Assembly (NCBI GenBank): GCA_020890945.1
Contig: JAJHPK010000002.1
Coordinates: forward strand, 22,734 to 86,733
Direction: 5' to 3'
From: Nitrosomonas sp.
GTDB taxonomy: Bacteria > Pseudomonadota > Gammaproteobacteria > Burkholderiales > Nitrosomonadaceae
Length of the DNA stretch: 64,000 nt
Shown: positions 1 to 8,335 of the stretch, one piece after another
How positions within the stretch are numbered: the first letter of the stretch is position 1
How the letters are laid out: every line of letters begins with the position of its first letter
Position numbers and translations under genes: made by a program
The notes under the pieces: model-generated
Database searches by the model: none
Seen by the model: only the letters and a program-made list of their open reading frames with translations
Told to the model about the DNA's origin: nothing

Positions 1-701
1 GCCTCCTTAATTGAATTGAGCACAATAAAAAACTCGTCGCCCCCTTGCCGAGCCACGGTATCTTCATTGCGAACGCAATCCAATAGCCGTGCTGTGACTT
101 CTTTCAATAATAGATCACCGATTTCATGACCCAGTGAATCGTTAATGGTTTTAAAATGATCCAAATCAATAAGAAGAACGGCCAATTTATTATCTTTACG
201 AGAGCTCTGGATCAATGCTTGCGCAATGCGATCTTGTAACAGTTGACGATTTGGCAATCCTGTCAAAGCATCATGCGTTGCCATTTGCTGAATGCGTTTG
301 GCGGCCTGTTGAGCTTCATACCAACGCCCTAATTCATGAGCAATATTGTCAATGAGATTTTGTTCATCGGGCAATGAACATGACAACTCCTTGAAGCAAG
401 AAACTTGAATCATTCCGCATCTCGCCCCATTCGACATGATAACGGCTTGCAAAAGATTGGGTAAGTTTTCTTGATAATCCGCTGTCGAGATTTTGTCATT
501 ACCCAATTCGATCATGACATGGACTCCATCCGAAAACTGTAATCCAGCCGATAAAGCCTTTAAAATATGCTGACAAACTTTATGACTATCCCAATCGTGA
601 CGTAAATAACCACGAATCTTGTGCATGCAGAGATTTTCTTTGAGCCTTTCATCTGAATTGGAATTTTTTTGTTTTCGGGCGCTAATATCAACACCTACGG
701 A
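1..701 (-). pseudogene. GAF-like/GGDEF output half of an interrupted diguanylate cyclase (partial)
   Basis: Reading the minus strand in the same frame as the 702-2060 reading frame, translation resumes straight after a TAA at 702-704 with the usual PAS-exit sequence VGVDISARKQ. A GAF-like region follows, then a GGDEF domain: DALTGLPNR, LLIDLDHFKTIND, and the active-site loop GGDEF at about 27-41. An RxxD inhibitory site (RNED) lies five residues before GGDEF, so the catalytic and product-inhibition residues are intact. The gene runs off the left edge. The first ATG after the stop is at 624-626, so this half would be made only by reinitiation or readthrough. I call it the separated C-terminal part of one ancestral cyclase; a sequencing error at 702-704 is the main alternative. 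Confidence 0.75.
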
Positions 702-2060
702 TTAATAACAATCAATTTTTCCATTCGTGTTGGTTAAAGGAATAATAGTCGAATCGATCCAATAAAGTGCGCCTGACTTGCTACGATTACAAACTTCGTG
801 ATGCCAAACTTCACCTTTAGCGATAGTTGTCCACATATCCACGAAAAATCTCTTAGGATGAACGTTGGAATTCAGCAATCGATGATTCTGACCAATTAAT
901 TCGTCTGAGCTGAAGCCGCTCACATCGCAGATCTTTTCGTTGACTTGAATAATTTTACCTTCACGATCCGTAACGGAAATCAATGCAACCTTACTTATGG
1001 CATTCATGTAAGCGGCCAGTTCGGAAGAAACTTTCTCCGTTTCCTCCTTAGCCTGAATTAATTTCTTATGTACTTGTATTAAGTTCTCTTGGGATTTAAT
1101 TGATTTTTGAATGATCGGAACAAATAAATATCGTAAAACGGTAATTCCCACTAATAGCAACGCTCCGAGAGACAAAATGATTGTTTTAATCTGCTCAAAC
1201 ACATGACTGTACAATTCTGCTTCATCAATCTTCAGTACTGCTGCAAGACCATGACCGACCGGTAAATGAGCCGCAACGACATCAATCCCGCGGTAATCTC
1301 TAGTAAAAATGATGCCGTCTTGTCGATTTAATGCGAAATGTATCGGTCTCGGAATGTCATCAACAATCCGGCGTATTCGTCTGAATTCATTGCCATCCGG
1401 TCTACGTAAAAAACAATCGGCCTCAATAACGCTTTGTTTGGTAGCCGTACAAAGCAAAAAATCACCAGTTGATCCGATTAATGTTGCTTCAGAAAAAATT
1501 TGCGTTAATTCAACCATCGTTTGCTCAACGATGATATGCCCAATCGAATTACCTTGTTTATCTCGAATGATCTTTGAATTGCGCAACTTGAATTGTTCGT
1601 CCCAAATCAATTCACTGTGAATGTTTTCTGGTGTTTCTAATTGAACAGCAAAATTGGGTGTAGTTGAATGAAATCCCAAGCTATAAATTTCATCATTATG
1701 CTGATCGTATATTTTTATACTCGAAAACTTTTCATTGAGTACATCTTCAGATGATTTAAAGAAATCGACAATATTGCCATTTCTTATCGCTTTATTATCA
1801 ATTTTTTCTAAATCATGAAAAAAAGTATGTACTGATGCCACGAATATTTCTGTATTCGAAAGCGAAGTATCGATCTGATTATCAATCAATCTTGAGATGT
1901 TTCTTAAACCAATATTAAGACCTGAAGTAACACCTGCTTGTGCTTTGGGTTGCATAATCCCATAAACGCATAAGCCAGATAATAAAATTACGACAACCAG
2001 CATTATCACACTGACTGTGATAACTCTACGGTCATCCTGATTAATAAAAAAACGCAACAT
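702..2060 (-). CDS. Membrane sensor half of a PAS/GGDEF diguanylate cyclase, ended by an in-frame stop
   Basis: The product has a transmembrane segment at about residues 14-36, a large periplasmic sensor region (about 37-295, probably Cache-like by layout), a second transmembrane segment at about 298-318, a short coiled coil and a PAS domain at about 350-450 (ISVTDREGKIIQVN, then CDVSGFSSDELIGQNHR). It stops at Tyr452, exactly where PAS domains normally run into their C-terminal DIT/SxRK sequence. That sequence and a GGDEF domain continue in frame after the stop. As read, this half has no output domain and could not make cyclic-di-GMP. The start ATG is at 2058-2060. An 11-bp direct repeat lies 55-81 bp upstream. 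Confidence 0.8.
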   Translation of the reverse strand: MLRFFINQDDRRVITVSVIMLVVVILLSGLCVYGIMQPKAQAGVTSGLNIGLRNISRLIDNQIDTSLSNTEIFVASVHTFFHDLEKIDNKAIRNGNIVDFFKSSEDVLNEKFSSIKIYDQHNDEIYSLGFHSTTPNFAVQLETPENIHSELIWDEQFKLRNSKIIRDKQGNSIGHIIVEQTMVELTQIFSEATLIGSTGDFLLCTATKQSVIEADCFLRRPDGNEFRRIRRIVDDIPRPIHFALNRQDGIIFTRDYRGIDVVAAHLPVGHGLAAVLKIDEAELYSHVFEQIKTIILSLGALLLVGITVLRYLFVPIIQKSIKSQENLIQVHKKLIQAKEETEKVSSELAAYMNAISKVALISVTDREGKIIQVNEKICDVSGFSSDELIGQNHRLLNSNVHPKRFFVDMWTTIAKGEVWHHEVCNRSKSGALYWIDSTIIPLTNTNGKIDCY

Positions 2061-2676
2061 CGCAAATAAGTGGTGAAATAATGTATTTTTAAAAAATTCT
2101 GATAAATGAATAACATATCGGAGGAATACTATATCGGAGGATTTTGATCAGACTTAAATCGAAGCAAAAATATTTGCTGAAATTTGATATGCTTACTGAT
2201 ATTTAAAGAGTGATAGCAAGTAAATTTCTAAAACAAGCTTTTTTACGTTTTACCAATCCCTAAATTCCTAATCACCTAAAAAACCATTGCACTCTACAAA
2301 GTGGCCTGACCAGAGAGACTAAACAGCACCGTTGTAATTTTCATATCGGACACCCCCCTCTAACTTAGTGGATCTTATTGCATCACTACTGTGATCTTCG
2401 ATCCCGTTTGGAGTAGTAGGGCTTCATTCCACTGCACAAAAGTTCATGACATTTATAGTAACTCACATCAACTAATTCAACGATATGATTCAAAACATTA
2501 TTATTTCGTTATGAAAGCATATGATTGACTCTAGTCGTGCGAAGGACTCTCATAGCAAGAAAACTACTACTTCCGCGGTGTTGTGAATACCAGTATAATT
2601 TTTGCTATTCTTCTTACACAGAAGACACCAGGAGCTAATTTCTTAATGACTGGTGATACTTCAAGGATCAGGAAAA
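2061..2676. other. Intergenic region between the cyclase gene and mdh
   Basis: I see no convincing gene in this 616-bp AT-rich stretch. It holds the 11-bp direct repeat at 2115-2141 and a TATAAT at 2594-2599 that could be the -10 element for mdh, although the matching -35 position is poor. Short open frames here lack homology and ribosome sites. Confidence 0.6.
2115..2141. repeat. Two copies of an 11-bp direct repeat upstream of the cyclase gene
   Basis: The sequence atatcggagga occurs at 2115-2125 and again at 2131-2141, one copy every 16 bp. It lies 55-81 bp upstream of the cyclase start at 2060. The spacing could suit a regulator binding two sites, but no known operator is recognised. Confidence 0.5.
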
Positions 2677-3666
2677 ATGAAACCGCCTATTCGAATTGCT
2701 GTAACAGGTGCAACAGGACAAATTGGTTATAGTCTGCTTTATCGTATTGCTGCTGGTGATATGTTTGGACACGATCAACCCATCATTTTGCAATTACACG
2801 ATATAACTGAAGCGCAATCTTTCTTCAAAGGCATCATCATGGAATTAGACGATTGTGCTTTTCCATTATTAAATCAGGTTATTGCCACTGACAACCTTGA
2901 AGTAGCCTTTGGAGATGCAGATTTCGCATTATTGGTAGGCGCGCGTCCTCGTGGTGAAAAAATGGAACGCAAAGATTTACTCGCGGCTAATGGTCCGATT
3001 TTTAGGCAACAAGGAAAAACGCTGAATTCGGTCGCCAAAAGAAATATCAAGGTGTTAGTTGTTGGAAATCCTGCTAATACCAATGCATTTATTACCTTAA
3101 AAAATGCGCCTGATCTTGATCCCCGTAATTTTTCTGCAATGCTTAGACTCGATCATAATCGAGCCTTATCACAAGTGGCACAAAAAATTAATGTTCCTGT
3201 ATCAAAAATTAACAAAATGATTGTATGGGGTAATCACTCAAATACTCAATTCCCTGATCTAAGTCATGCGACTGTTGAAAATCAGAAAATCCTTGAACTG
3301 ATGACTCAAGACTCGGATTGGATAAACGACACTTTCATTCCTACTGTACAAAATCGCGGTTCCGCAATTATTGCTGCGCGCCAAGGAAAATCCAGCGCTG
3401 CAAGTGCCGCGAATGCTATTATCAATCATATGCGGGACTGGGTTTTTGGCACGCGGGAAAATGACTGGGTTTCAATGGGTGTGCTTTCGACTGGTTGCTA
3501 CGATATTCCGACTGGCGTGATATACAGCTTTCCAGTTACTTGCAAGAATGGACAATATCAAATCGTCGAAGACTTGAAAATCACACCATCAGATCATCAG
3601 AGAATGCAACAAAGTTATCAAGAACTTCTTACTGAACAAGAAGCGATTAAGAATTTATTCAATTAA
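2677..3666 (+). CDS. mdh: Malate dehydrogenase
   Basis: NAD-dependent oxidation of malate to oxaloacetate in the TCA cycle. The N-terminus carries the Rossmann loop [10 protein letters not shown]. The substrate-binding arginines follow in [15 protein letters not shown], then the NAD-site [15 protein letters not shown], and the catalytic histidine in [11 protein letters not shown]. The length of 329 residues fits the cytosolic-type MDH family rather than the shorter E. coli type. An in-frame GTG exists at 2653, but the ATG at 2677 is preceded by AAGGA at 2663-2667 with good spacing, so I use the ATG. The gene stands alone and is convergent with the antiporter gene, 13 bp away. Confidence 0.95.
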   Translation: MKPPIRIAVTGATGQIGYSLLYRIAAGDMFGHDQPIILQLHDITEAQSFFKGIIMELDDCAFPLLNQVIATDNLEVAFGDADFALLVGARPRGEKMERKDLLAANGPIFRQQGKTLNSVAKRNIKVLVVGNPANTNAFITLKNAPDLDPRNFSAMLRLDHNRALSQVAQKINVPVSKINKMIVWGNHSNTQFPDLSHATVENQKILELMTQDSDWINDTFIPTVQNRGSAIIAARQGKSSAASAANAIINHMRDWVFGTRENDWVSMGVLSTGCYDIPTGVIYSFPVTCKNGQYQIVEDLKITPSDHQRMQQSYQELLTEQEAIKNLFN

Positions 3667-3679
3667 GCAGAAATTCCCG

Positions 3680-4951
3680 CTATAACAGCCTGAACGCGAT
3701 AATAGCCACTATCGTTGGTGGTAAAGCTGCAATTAATAATCCTAAAGGATGAATCGATTGCTCATCAAATTTACTTTTAAGAATGGAAAAACCTGCAGGA
3801 TTAGGTGCATTGGCTATCACAGTTAACCCTCCTCCTGTCACCGCTCCTGCTACTAAAGCGATTTTAAATTCTTCTGTCAGTCCTTCCACCAAAGATCCCA
3901 AATAAGTCAGCGCCGCGTTATCGGTTACAGCGGTTAATGCTGTAGCGCCAAAAAATACGGCCGTCTCATTCATATTCATCAACAAAGGTTGAAGCCACCA
4001 TTGCTGTTGTCCTCCCAATACTACTAAACCTGCTAAGAAAAAAGCAACTAACAGTGCTTCTCGCAAAATCAAAGGATTTTGGTGTCGTTCATACGCAGCT
4101 GTATAACCAAGGAAAAATAGGAACAATCCCATAAATACCGCAGAATGATGTGCAAACAAAACTACCAGTGCTAAAAAAAACAAATGAATCAACACCACGG
4201 AGATAGGCACTTTACTACCTTGAGAAGTTGCTTCTGCAGCACCTATCGCCTTGATTTGCTCGAATTCACGTCTAAATAACCAAGTTACTGTCAGTGCATT
4301 GACTGTAACAGCAAGGGCAGATTTCCAACCAAAATTGATCAACATAAAAGTAACATCCCAATCCCATTTTGCAGCCACCATGAGTACTGGTGGCGCTGCA
4401 AAAGGAGTCAAGGTACCGCCAATAGAAACATTGACGAATAACACGCCCACCGTTGCATATTTCAGTCGTGTCGAGATATCTTTGCTAAATACAGTGTCCC
4501 GCAACATCAATGCAGCCAGCGTCATCGCCGCAGGCTCCGTAATAAACGAACCTAGCAAGGGTACTAATGACAATAGCAAGAAATACATCACCATCCCTTG
4601 ATTCAAAGGCACTACTGTCGCAATCCGTTGCACCACGGAAGCGACAAACTCAAGAATCGGGCGCGTGCCCGCAATCACCATAATGACAAAAACAAACATT
4701 GGTTCCGTAAAATCTCGCGATTCAAGATATACAATCGCGTCTTGCTTACCACCGATGGCAAAGATAAACAAAATTAGGATCATCGCCCACAGACCAAAAA
4801 CAACCTCTACCTCGCCTAGTAAATGCCAGACCCCTGCATGTTGTGGCTGAATATGAGCGAGATGCTCAAAATACTTGGTCGAAAAAGTATGTATCACAGC
4901 TAACGCAAAAAGAGTTGCTGCTATATATTGAATAGAAGTAGGATCGGTCAT
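3680..4951 (-). CDS. Putative Na+/H+ antiporter, multi-pass inner-membrane protein
   Basis: A 423-residue, very hydrophobic protein with about eleven predicted membrane spans. I recognise it as the putative Na+/H+ antiporter family of Pfam (Na_H_antiport, PF07399 type) from the opening region (FSTKYFEHLAH), the central stretch around EPAAMTLAALMLRDTVF and the closing repeat around VTDNAALTYLGSLVEG. The two halves carry similar ALTAV/EPAAMT and TDNAALTY motifs, suggesting inverted-repeat architecture as in other ion transporters. The transported ion is not shown by sequence alone. It is a single gene, convergent with mdh. Confidence 0.75.
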   Translation of the reverse strand: MTDPTSIQYIAATLFALAVIHTFSTKYFEHLAHIQPQHAGVWHLLGEVEVVFGLWAMILILFIFAIGGKQDAIVYLESRDFTEPMFVFVIMVIAGTRPILEFVASVVQRIATVVPLNQGMVMYFLLLSLVPLLGSFITEPAAMTLAALMLRDTVFSKDISTRLKYATVGVLFVNVSIGGTLTPFAAPPVLMVAAKWDWDVTFMLINFGWKSALAVTVNALTVTWLFRREFEQIKAIGAAEATSQGSKVPISVVLIHLFFLALVVLFAHHSAVFMGLFLFFLGYTAAYERHQNPLILREALLVAFFLAGLVVLGGQQQWWLQPLLMNMNETAVFFGATALTAVTDNAALTYLGSLVEGLTEEFKIALVAGAVTGGGLTVIANAPNPAGFSILKSKFDEQSIHPLGLLIAALPPTIVAIIAFRLL

Positions 4952-5262
4952 AATTTAGTCAACAATCTTATAAAAACCAGCAAGGGTATCAAAGGAGTGT
5001 TCTACAAAAGGCGTCATTTTTTCCACTACAAGATTTTCGGTTTATTCAATACAATTTGTGACAAAAGACTGTCAATGACAAACCATTTTTGAGTTAGACC
5101 GTGCCGTTAGTCAGCGATTTTCCTTCAAAGAACAGATTACTGCTGAGTAAGTTGCTGGAATAGCCTACCGGCATTTAATCTCGGCATTCTGCTGCGATTA
5201 TAAACCATAGTGCATAAGCGATGCGAAACATGTACTTTGAACAAGCCGCAAAACTCTTACGT
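4952..5262. other. Intergenic region between the antiporter and phoQ genes
   Basis: This 311-bp AT-rich stretch is upstream of the antiporter gene and downstream of phoQ. It presumably holds the antiporter promoter. No gene, RNA or strong hairpin was seen. Confidence 0.5.
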
Positions 5263-6606
5263 TTATCTGTTTTTCTTCAAGAGTAAAGTGATACAGGCAC
5301 CGCCTGTTGGATTATTTTCTATGGTCATTTCTCCTTCGTATACTTGTACGATATCGCGAACAATAGCTAATCCTATGCCATGCCCTGGAGTTGATTGATC
5401 AGCGCGAACCCCTCGTTCAAGAATTCGACTTGCTTCATGTGGAGGAATTCCAGGACCGTCATCTTTGACTTCAATGGTTATTTGATTATCCCAACGACTC
5501 GCATTTAATTGAATGCTGTTATGACACCATTTGAAGGCATTGTCGATCAAGTTTCCGAGCAGCTCCATTAAATCACCTTCATCAATACGCACTGCCAAAT
5601 CATCAACGACTTGAATAGTGATTTCCGGTCGTTTGGTGCGATAGGCCTTTTGTACTGTGTTGACAATTTTATCCACGATCGGCCGCAGCACCACTAACCC
5701 CATGCCTGGCGAACTACCCGCCGTTGCAGCGCGACGCAACTGATATTGAATAATATTATCCATGCGATCGATCTGCTCATGGATCATTTTGCGCCGTGAT
5801 GCTTCATCTTCTTCGCTATTCACCGCGCCTTGCAGCACAGCAAGCGGCGTTTTAAGACTATGCGCCAGATCAGCTAAGCCATTACGATAGCGTTTTTGTT
5901 GTTTATGCTCGTGATTAATTAAAGAATTGATATTATCTGTTAACAGTTTTAACTCACTCGGATAATTGCCCTTTAAATTCTCTTGTCCGCCTGTTTCTAT
6001 CGCAGCGATTTCTAAAGAAACACTTCGCAATGGTTTCAAACCCCACCGTAACACCAACATTTGCGTAATCAACAAAACAACGATTAGAGCAGCCAACCAA
6101 CCCCATAAATCCTCGCGATAACGTGAAATCTGCGCGTCAAATAACGTGGTATTCGCAGCAACGACAAACGTCAATGGATAATCTCCCCCTGCAGGCGTTT
6201 CCCAAACGACGCCATAGCGATACATAAAGTAAGTTTGATCTGCGATTAAGATTTGTTCGAAAACTTTATTTCCTTTTTCTAGCGGGGCAACAACTGGGAT
6301 TTTTTCATTTAATGAAGAGGTAGAGCGCCAAAGGATTCTTTGGTTTTGATCAATAACAAAACCATAAGTATCAGAGTTAACGTGTCCTAATTCTGCATCG
6401 ATTAAATTAGTTTCTAAGTCCAATACACCCGCATCATCAACTTCGGCATCTCCCATTAGCATCAACAGTTTGGCAAACAAGCGATCTTGCACGCCTAAAC
6501 TGGCGCTATCATAAAATGCTCGATCTAGTGTCAACGCAATACCAATCATAAAAGCCAGCAGTACCAACGTAGCGCTCAAGAGAACGCGCTGACTTAACGA
6601 CATCAT
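5263..6606 (-). CDS. phoQ: PhoQ-like sensor histidine kinase
   Basis: Inner-membrane sensor kinase: membrane span at about residues 8-28, periplasmic sensor domain to about 168, second span at about 171-191, HAMP-like linker, then the histidine box DLAHSLKTPLAVLQ, very close to enterobacterial PhoQ. The ATPase domain has the N box NLIDNAFKWC, the G1 box DDGPGIP and the G2 box GHGIGLAI. PhoQ kinases sense low divalent cations, acid or cationic peptides; whether that holds here is inference. The upstream regulator stops with TGA at 6606-6608 and this gene's ATG starts on that A (TGATG), implying coupled translation. A TTG one codon earlier is a less likely start. Confidence 0.85.
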   Translation of the reverse strand: MMSLSQRVLLSATLVLLAFMIGIALTLDRAFYDSASLGVQDRLFAKLLMLMGDAEVDDAGVLDLETNLIDAELGHVNSDTYGFVIDQNQRILWRSTSSLNEKIPVVAPLEKGNKVFEQILIADQTYFMYRYGVVWETPAGGDYPLTFVVAANTTLFDAQISRYREDLWGWLAALIVVLLITQMLVLRWGLKPLRSVSLEIAAIETGGQENLKGNYPSELKLLTDNINSLINHEHKQQKRYRNGLADLAHSLKTPLAVLQGAVNSEEDEASRRKMIHEQIDRMDNIIQYQLRRAATAGSSPGMGLVVLRPIVDKIVNTVQKAYRTKRPEITIQVVDDLAVRIDEGDLMELLGNLIDNAFKWCHNSIQLNASRWDNQITIEVKDDGPGIPPHEASRILERGVRADQSTPGHGIGLAIVRDIVQVYEGEMTIENNPTGGACITLLLKKNR

Positions 6607-7289
6607 CAAGATTTGTTACAATCCAGCGTGAAACGATAGCCACGACCACGCAGCGTTTCGATGGGATTGAGCGTACCGTCCGGATCCAGTTTACGGCGTA
6701 AGCGTCCAACCATCACCTCCAACACGTTGCTGTCACGGTCTTCATCATGCGGATAAAGATAATCCGTCAATACCTGTTTGGAAAGCACTTCACCATGATG
6801 TCTTATCAATTCTTCCAACATACGGTATTCAAATGAGGTGAGTTCGATCGGTTTGTCATTCACAGTAACAGACTGTGCTGTAACATCAATGGAGATAGGC
6901 CCGCAATTCAGTTGTGTGTGCGGTATACCCGTTGAACGGCGCAACAGAGCTTTTACTCGTGCCTGCAGTTCTTCCATTTGAAATGGTTTGGTTAAATAAT
7001 CATCCGCCCCCATTTCCAAACCTTGCACTTTATCTTGCCAACTGCTGCGTGCAGTCAAAATTAGAATAGGTAATAGACTGCCCTTATCACGCAGCGCTTT
7101 AATGATCTCTAACCCTGATTTACCCGGTAATCCAATATCAACAATAGCCGCATCCAAAGGGTATTCCGTTGCAAAAAATAGTCCTTCTTTGCCATTACTA
7201 CAGGTATCCACCATATAGCCAGATCCCTCCAGTTGTTGCCGGATTTGCTGTTGCAGTTTGATTTCATCCTCGATGACTAGAATACGCAC
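6606..7289 (-). CDS. phoP: PhoP-like response regulator (OmpR family)
   Basis: Receiver domain with the acidic pair in VIEDE, the phosphoacceptor Asp in AIVDIGLPG, the Thr in ILTARSS and the Lys in YLTKPF. It is followed by a winged-helix DNA-binding domain with ELTSFEYRMLEELI, DRDSNVLEVMVGRLRRK and LRGRGYRF. The length of 227 residues is normal for PhoP. It starts with GTG at 7287-7289. It lies 59 bp after a small PepSY gene and overlaps phoQ by one base, so the three genes probably form one operon. Confidence 0.88.
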   Translation of the reverse strand: MRILVIEDEIKLQQQIRQQLEGSGYMVDTCSNGKEGLFFATEYPLDAAIVDIGLPGKSGLEIIKALRDKGSLLPILILTARSSWQDKVQGLEMGADDYLTKPFQMEELQARVKALLRRSTGIPHTQLNCGPISIDVTAQSVTVNDKPIELTSFEYRMLEELIRHHGEVLSKQVLTDYLYPHDEDRDSNVLEVMVGRLRRKLDPDGTLNPIETLRGRGYRFTLDCNKS

Positions 7290-7348
7290 AGAGAGTTCTC
7301 GAAAGAAATAGTCAAAATAAATGGCTACAAATCAGCTTTCACACACGG

Positions 7349-7639
7349 TTAATGCGTCGAAATAATCTCACCATCTATTGCGTTGATCATAATGATATGT
7401 ACAGTACCTTTACGACTAAGCATTTTTACGCGAAAAATATTTTCTAAATGATTAATTGCCAGCACGTGTCCACTAAAATTTTGTTGTGCGATCGCAATAG
7501 CCTTCTGTTCGGTAATACCTAATGTATCACCATCATTCTTAGCTTGGTAATAATCAACTTTGCTAGGTTGAGCGATTGCTTGCGAAGTCGTTATCATCAC
7601 GATAATCATCAACATCATTACTTTTAGCACTGTATTCAT
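7349..7639 (-). CDS. Small secreted PepSY-domain protein
   Basis: A 96-residue protein with a clear signal peptide (about residues 1-23, ending SQAIA) and one PepSY domain: GITEQKAIAIAQQNF followed by the beta-strand part GHVLAINHLENIFRVKML and IMINAIDGEI. PepSY domains usually sit outside the cytoplasm and in several cases inhibit proteases or modulate neighbouring two-component sensors. Its place as first gene ahead of phoP-phoQ suggests an accessory or feedback protein for this system; that is inference. Confidence 0.75.
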   Translation of the reverse strand: MNTVLKVMMLMIIVMITTSQAIAQPSKVDYYQAKNDGDTLGITEQKAIAIAQQNFSGHVLAINHLENIFRVKMLSRKGTVHIIMINAIDGEIISTH

Positions 7640-7671
7640 ATCACACCCTTCCTATATGAATTTTAGAATCA

Positions 7672-7711
7672 AGCTGGTAACGATAATTGACACTGCACTT
7701 CGTTACCAGCT
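7672..7711. terminator. Strong inverted repeat, probable terminator of the His-rich gene
   Basis: A perfect 12-bp stem pairs agctggtaacga (7672-7683) with tcgttaccagct (7700-7711) around a 16-base loop. It lies just after the minus-strand His-rich gene and just before the PepSY gene. No long T run follows, so it may instead be an operator or mRNA element for the PepSY-phoPQ operon. Confidence 0.55.
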
Positions 7712-7722
7712 CGTTAAGTTAT

Positions 7723-8040
7723 TCAGAAGCCTATCACAAAGGACGCACCTCCGTAATTGATGCTTCCCCCTAACATGGGAGGTTGCACATACACTGGAGC
7801 TGGGTAGTAATTATAGCTCGGTTGCGGATAGTATGATCGATACTGAATACGAGGTTGGTTATACATCATATACCCGTTTAAATGATGATTATGGTGATTA
7901 TGATGACGATGGCCATGATGGTGACCGTGATGATGGCCATGATGACCTCTACCAGCTTGCGCTAAAGTAGGTGTTATCAAAGTTAACGCAATTAATGACA
8001 CTGCGAAGAAATGAGCGAATGTTGTTTTTGTGGTTTTCAT
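7723..8040 (-). CDS. Small secreted histidine-rich protein, putative metal binder
   Basis: A 105-residue protein. A signal peptide (about residues 1-29, ending LAQAG) is followed by a dense run of His, Gly, Arg and Asn at about 30-55 (HHGHHHGHHHG and similar). A Tyr/Pro-rich middle and a Gly-rich C-terminus ending FVIGF follow. Such His clusters bind Ni, Zn or Cu, but no named family is recognised. A good ribosome site (AAAGGAGAC) precedes the ATG. A 6-bp palindrome, tcagaa-N4-ttctga, lies at 8067-8082 in its leader. Position next to PepSY-phoPQ hints at a shared envelope or cation role (inference). Confidence 0.7.
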   Translation of the reverse strand: MKTTKTTFAHFFAVSLIALTLITPTLAQAGRGHHGHHHGHHHGHRHHNHHNHHLNGYMMYNQPRIQYRSYYPQPSYNYYPAPVYVQPPMLGGSINYGGASFVIGF

Positions 8041-8137
8041 TGCATGTCTCCTTTTAGTTGACTAATTCAGAATTATTTCTGATGAGGCTAATTTACTCTC
8101 ATCAACATGAATCAAAACTGAATAACCAATGTGCCCA

Positions 8138-8163
8138 TAAAAAAGATTAAAAAATTCCGATAG
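8138..8163 (+). promoter_or_regulatory. Candidate sigma-28 (FliA) promoter for motAB
   Basis: TAAA at 8138-8141, a 14-base spacer and tCCGATAg at 8156-8163 resemble the flagellar sigma-28 consensus (TAAA-N15-GCCGATAA). It lies about 170 bp upstream of motA, on the same strand, in a 295-bp gene-free gap. Class-3 flagellar genes such as motAB are commonly FliA-dependent. One-base spacer deviation and lack of mapping keep this tentative. Confidence 0.45.
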
Positions 8164-8335
8164 CTTACAAAATCCTTTAACCATCAATGAATTCCGTTGC
8201 TCAAAAACGTAAATCTGAAAATCACGGTAAAAATCAGCCTTATCTATAAAAATAAATGCCAGAACGTTATGCTACCTTCTCACTCCAGAATCAATCATCA
8301 GCGATTACATCGTTATATACCTGGGAGTCAGAACA

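Noticed and set aside
2581-2599. TTGTGA and TATAAT as a sigma-70 promoter pair for mdh
   Set aside because: The two elements are only seven bases apart, so they cannot work as one promoter; the TATAAT alone remains possible.
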